Shown in pieces: positions 59,881-64,000 of a DNA stretch of 64,000 nucleotides. How positions within the stretch are numbered: position 1 is the first letter of the stretch; each line of letters begins with the position of its first letter. The translations under genes were made by a program, and so were the position numbers. The notes beneath the pieces were generated by a model. That model was given only the letters and a program-made list of their open reading frames with translations, ran no database searches and was not told the DNA's origin. This DNA comes from Alentia gelatinosa (Eukaryota > Annelida > Polychaeta > Phyllodocida > Polynoidae): positions 95,994,797 through 96,058,796 of the forward strand of contig OX465580.1 in the NCBI GenBank assembly GCA_950022655.1, in the 5' to 3' direction.

Positions 59881-62758
59881 GTAAGTTTCCTTCAAAAAAA
59901 ATATTCAATATATATACAAAGTGTTGGCGGAAAGGCTGGGGAGTGCCCTTAATAATTATCGGGTGTCCGGTCCACCAAGCCCTCATTTTTGGCAAACTTC
60001 TCCAATAGTAATTTTGGGAGATGCTAAAAGCAAGCTAGGTTCTTATACTGTGTTATTTATTCAAGAAACATGTCTACATTTAGAGGTTCTAAAGAGCATG
60101 TGATATTCTCCGTAAAACTCAAAGGATATAAAATTCTATTATAGTAGAACCCCGCCTAACGGATACCCCGCGTTAACGGACACCTTTGGTTGGAACAGTT
60201 CCATTTATCAGATGGTTATTTTAAAGCCTTATAAGCGGACACCCCACGTAAACAGACACCCTCTAAAGTGACCGCTTACGCGGGGTTCTACTGTATTTGT
60301 ATAGAAGGCTCCCTTTTAATGATAAACAATCCGAATATAGTATGAAATTCACCTATATATATGAGAGCTGGTTGTTCATTTTAATTGTTGACAATTAAGA
60401 ATTCAGATTGTTTCCTTTGGCCGAAGAACTATAAGTATAACCATATAGTTCTTTGCTTTGACTAGTTAAAATTATAAATGTAGGGATAAGACACTAAAAT
60501 TCAATAATCACCCAACTTTATTCATGCATATATTCCTGAAAGCTTAGATCATCTGGACGCTACGGTTCGTAGCCAGCATGCCTCGGTTTTCAGTGGGTGA
60601 CAGACTACACTTTTTGTCAAATTTAAGTCAGAACATAGTCAATAATTAATGTAGGAACTTTGAATAAACATCAGTAGAAATCTTAAGTTGTGCAAAAAAC
60701 TGCTAGTGAGTTTAAATTTTGATTCATGATAGGCAACATATGATTATTTGTCATTGTTTGTTAAACGGTTTGCCAAAAGTCACCTCAAGAAAACTAAGCG
60801 TAGCGTCCAATTTACGAAGCGTAGTGTCCAAAGAATGCTGGCTACTGAAAGTAGCATCCAGTATTCATAGGAAAGACAAATTTGTTTTTCCCAAGTGTCT
60901 ATCATTAAAATTTGCATTAAGTTAAAACAGAATTTAAAAAAAAATTAAAACAGAATTTGACACAAATTTTGATTATTTTTATTTTTCAAAAATCTAGTAA
61001 AATGAGAAAATCCATTTACTGTAGAGTTAGGGCAGCTCAAAATCTGTCAATCCTGTACATTGGACGAGTCAGAAACAAGGTAGTTTCTCCGTTTTTAGGC
61101 ATCGGATCGGAATTTTTATGCAAATTGATGTGTTCTTATTAAATAACTTAAGTATAAAGACAACCCACTTAGTTGACCCTGTTGATTCTCTCAAAATCTA
61201 GAACGCTGACCTATAGTTTTAGTATTCTGTGAAAGTCGGAAGAAAAATATATGGGGTTTACTATGAAAAATCCTCTTTTTTTTAATTGAAATTCTAGGGG
61301 TCATACAGGACATTTATTTTGTGAATTAAGGTAGTATATGAGAGGCACATAATCGTTATTGGGGTTTTTTTCAAATCACCCCCTTTTTGATCATTTTTAT
61401 GCAATTCGTATTGGTGCAAAGATCTGGACAAATCTGGCTGAACAAAACGCCCCTTTTTCATGATGAAGTAGGACCCCCTTTTGCAGTTTAGATATTGTGT
61501 TTACAATCACCTCTTACTCAAACCAGCCGAAGTTTTAATTTGGATGTCTATCCTTCGAAATCCATCAAATCATCCTCAAAAAGAGATATACTTTACATTG
61601 ATAGAAAATATATTTTATGCTTGATATTCCTTGCTCATTATTTATTCCACAGCAAAAGCATCCCTTTTTCTGACAATAAAACTTCTTCCTGTTCTTGGCA
61701 AGGGAAATTCTAAATAATGCTTCATTATTTTTTCGTTTGGATCGAGAAGTGTTTTCGCCTCGTTTTCCAATTCTTTTAGATAATGCTTTAAAGACATATT
61801 AGACAACTCCCCTTCAAAATTAAGATCAATTGAGTATTATCACTGAGTTAAGGTGTCGATTTGTGAATGTCTTTGTAAACATTTGTACTCAACTTTTTCC
61901 TCTATTGTATTGGTTTGCAGAGATCTGAAGTTTATACAATTCCGATTTGAACTGTTTATTGACATATTTTTTAGTAGAAGTATTTTTGAAATCTACTACG
62001 GATTCTCCATTTTCATGAATTCTCGGTTCAATTAACTTTATACCTGCAGCAGTGCTAACACTTCTCATGTTCGCTTATCCTTGTTTAGACGCGATGTCAT
62101 CCTACCTACATGTTTGCAGTGTCCAGATATTTATCACGACAGTATTGTTGATGCAGTAAGTACACCTGTTAAGGTCATCCCTTTGTCGTTAATTAATGAA
62201 TTATGGATACCTTACTATTAGTCCAGTGAAAACTTTCTTGGTTAATAAATTATGCTATTTGAAAATGTAGTATTACATTATATTTTGAAAACTAATGTTT
62301 ACCTCTTGAGATATATGTCCATTTGATATTTCCACATGCTGTAGCTTTTTAATTGGCTTTCTTATTTTTTCTAATAAGTACAGTTTTTTAAATATATTCT
62401 ATAGGTTCCCTATCTCTTGGCAGCTCATATTATAAATACTAACACGATTTTACTTTGGTGTAAAGAACGACGAAGTGTTGGACAATGATGGTGTTATTAA
62501 TAAAGCATGGAACTTGTAGAGGTTGTAGATAAAACATCACCTCAGTTTACAAGAAGTTGATATACTTCGGACAACTTGTGGATGTATTTTACAGATTGAG
62601 ATCTTAACATATATCTACAATGTCTTTATCAGGTAATATGGTTCAGCTCCGGTGGCACTAAATCCGTTGTACACACTGATTCAGTAGACAACTTAAATTG
62701 CGTGTACTATGGCAATAAGCACTTTGTCATGGTTGATCCCCGAAAATATGCAGATAAG
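59453..62758 (+). CDS. JmjC/cupin-like 2-oxoglutarate Fe(II) oxygenase with signal peptide, 3'-partial
   Basis: Three exons join in frame (59453-59880, 62089-62155, 62633-62758) to give the first 207 residues; the gene runs past the window. Residues 1-25 (MERLMHCLAVAFIVVLLLVC) form a signal peptide or anchor. PRLDEVNGFPNSRDFFEKYV and KPLIMRGAA are typical openings of JmjD/cupin_8 proteins. The third exon carries WFSSGGTKSVVHTD, with the HxD Fe(II) pair (His179, Asp181) and then FVMVDP. Such enzymes hydroxylate or demethylate protein side chains using oxygen and 2-oxoglutarate. The signal peptide suggests an ER or secreted protein, like JMJD8 rather than nuclear JMJD5/7. The start is the second of two close ATGs: ATG 59453 has A at -3 and G at +4, while 59444 is weaker. 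The exact subfamily is not settled. Confidence 0.85.
60142..60293. mobile_element. MITE, CAGTAGAACCCCGC family, copy 2
   Basis: The 152-bp element starts TAGTAGAACCCCGCC (first base changed) and ends GCGGGGTTCTACTG, with TA outside both ends. It has the same sub-terminal AACGGACACC blocks as the copy at 5270-5452 but no expanded 17-bp array. It lies in the first intron of the JmjC gene. Confidence 0.75.
62089..62155 (+). CDS. JmjC oxygenase exon 2: RDVILPTCLQCPDIYHDSIV
   Basis: This 67-bp exon follows TTGTTTAG, completes the Gly codon, and encodes RDVILPTCLQCPDIYHDSIV DA up to GTAAGT. It was too short for an ORF listing and was found by frame continuity and homology. Confidence 0.85.
62633..62758 (+). 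CDS. JmjC oxygenase exon 3: HxD iron-binding motif
   Basis: After TTTATCAG the exon encodes VIWFSSGGTKSVVHTDSVDN LNCVYYGNKHFVMVDPRKYA DK and ends in phase 0 before GTAGGT. His (62672-62674) and Asp (62678-62680) form the HxD metal-binding pair. The distal His should be in a later exon. Confidence 0.9.
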
Positions 62759-63669
62759 GTAGGTGGATTCTTTCAATTTCTTAAATATCTCCTCAGAGTT
62801 CAGCGGTGATTCCGATAGACCAACTTCTACGCCAGCAGTGTCGGAAATATGTCACCAAATTGTTGTATCAGAAAAACTCGTTGTAACGAGAGATGCAATA
62901 AAATAATTTTTTTTAAATAATTTTTAAAAAGTGACTCTTTTCTTTCTGGTTATTGGGTGTGTTCGATTGCACAAACGGGAATTTGATTCCATTTTGCGAC
63001 CATTACCGTCCACTGGGCAGGATTATTTGTAAAACCTGACCTCATCCCAGTCATCACCAGGTGCCTTGCGTTTGCGGCTTAGCATAGGGACAAGGAATAT
63101 AAACCAGGGTTTATACTTGCATTTTATCATTTAAGTAAAAGTAAGTACCACTGAAGTGTTGGGTGTCCGTGCCCTCAAGCTCTTCAATATTTTCTTTTTG
63201 TTGGATGAATGATAATGGCATAGGGTATATGTCAAAATTCACAGCAGCCATCAGAAATGACATTCTCCTACTTTTCCTTGAAAATCTGAGTTTTTATTCC
63301 CAGTTTATAAACCCATTTTCCTGCTATAAAAAATAAAGACTATAAATAAAGCCATATAGATTGGAAATAAAACAGTGGTTTGAACCTCCCCACAGACCAT
63401 CAGCAGCATTCCATGGCATCACTTTCGTGTTTTGTCAGCCTCTCTGAGGCAAAAAACTCCACATGGAGAAATATTTTCACTTTTTGTCCTGACCCCAGAC
63501 CCTGACATCCCTATGATATAATTACACATATCATTGCTTCAAATAGAGGTTTTGGAATTTTTTACTCTTCTTTTGGGTCTCATTCTGCATGTCAAAACAA
63601 GTTTACTACCTCAAATTATTTCTGAAATTAACGAAAAAAGAATTCTCTAAAAACCGAAATGCCCTATCC

Positions 63670-64000
63670 ATGCCATTTTGCAGCAAAGAAAGCTCTGAAG
63701 TTGCATCCTGGTACAGCAAAAATTCCCACACAGATATGGCAGCTCCAATATAAGAGAATTGACAATGAACAAATGACAATCTGACTGGAAAAAGCAAATA
63801 GGAAACAAACTGCATACCATTCATTCAACTGAATGGTATGCAAGAGAAACTGTGGGGGATTAAGTCATAGTGAACAAGTGAAAGTGACCCGTCTGAAAAT
63901 AGGTCACTCCAGACTTACACACGAATATCTCCTGAAAAGGGAAAATCCCCCATTATGCCAATCATGCAATGTACCCATAACTATTCAGCATATCCTGCTG
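63670..64000 (+). mobile_element. LINE fragment: CCHC tail, cut by the window end
   Basis: Frames give [40 protein letters not shown] and [39 protein letters not shown]. These match the 17570-18065 copy, with one frameshift near 63865. The element continues beyond the window and lies in the JmjC gene. Confidence 0.75.

Larger units (their letters stand above)
59881..62632. other. JmjC gene introns 1 and 2
   Basis: The first intron (2.2 kb) carries the MITE at 60142-60293 and is otherwise AT-rich with no other feature seen. The second (0.48 kb) shows nothing. Sequence after 62758 is intronic up to the LINE at 63670. Confidence 0.6.

Overview
This is a eukaryotic (animal) window. Its coding sequence is in short exons with GT-AG introns, and two of its three genes encode pre-mRNA splicing or RNA-binding proteins typical of metazoans. 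Base composition is AT-rich. The dispersed repeats (RNase H-bearing LINE tails ending near GTTTGTTTG-type runs, Penelope-like tails, many small TIR elements) resemble those of lophotrochozoans, possibly a mollusc. That organism call is inference and of low confidence.

Layout. (1) Positions 1-48134, plus strand: the splicing factor SF3A3 (SF3a60), without its first ~66 residues, in eleven exons. Ten exons lie in the first 33 kb; two very large introns (13853-32802 and 32859-48056) delay the last two. These introns are packed with truncated LINEs, Penelope-like tails, MITEs, foldback elements, minisatellites and microsatellites. (2) Positions 48135-50703: intergenic space between two convergent genes, with a GC-rich island at about 48720-49130. 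(3) Positions 50704-57850, minus strand: a complete coding sequence for an hnRNP R/Q (Syncrip) orthologue of 672 residues in eleven coding exons, plus a probable non-coding first exon near 58925. (4) Positions 58926-59452: a short divergent promoter region. (5) Positions 59453-62758 and beyond, plus strand: the first three coding exons of a JmjC/cupin-like 2-oxoglutarate oxygenase with a signal peptide, running off the window. (6) The window ends inside another LINE tail.

Functionally, SF3A3 (U2 snRNP) and hnRNP R/Q are both nuclear RNA-processing factors, tail to tail. hnRNP R/Q and the JmjC gene are head to head and may share a promoter. I see no operon, CRISPR array, tRNA or rRNA gene.

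The structure least explained by known features is a ~1.13 kb element at 35141-36273. It has nearly identical ~49-bp terminal inverted repeats and seven copies of a 16-bp motif, GTCACCGTACRTGGGC, in both orientations, with no transposase. Also worth a second look are a possible antisense nested first exon at 25003-25301 and a family of palindromic foldback elements. I did not find convincing evidence of a wholly new biological system.
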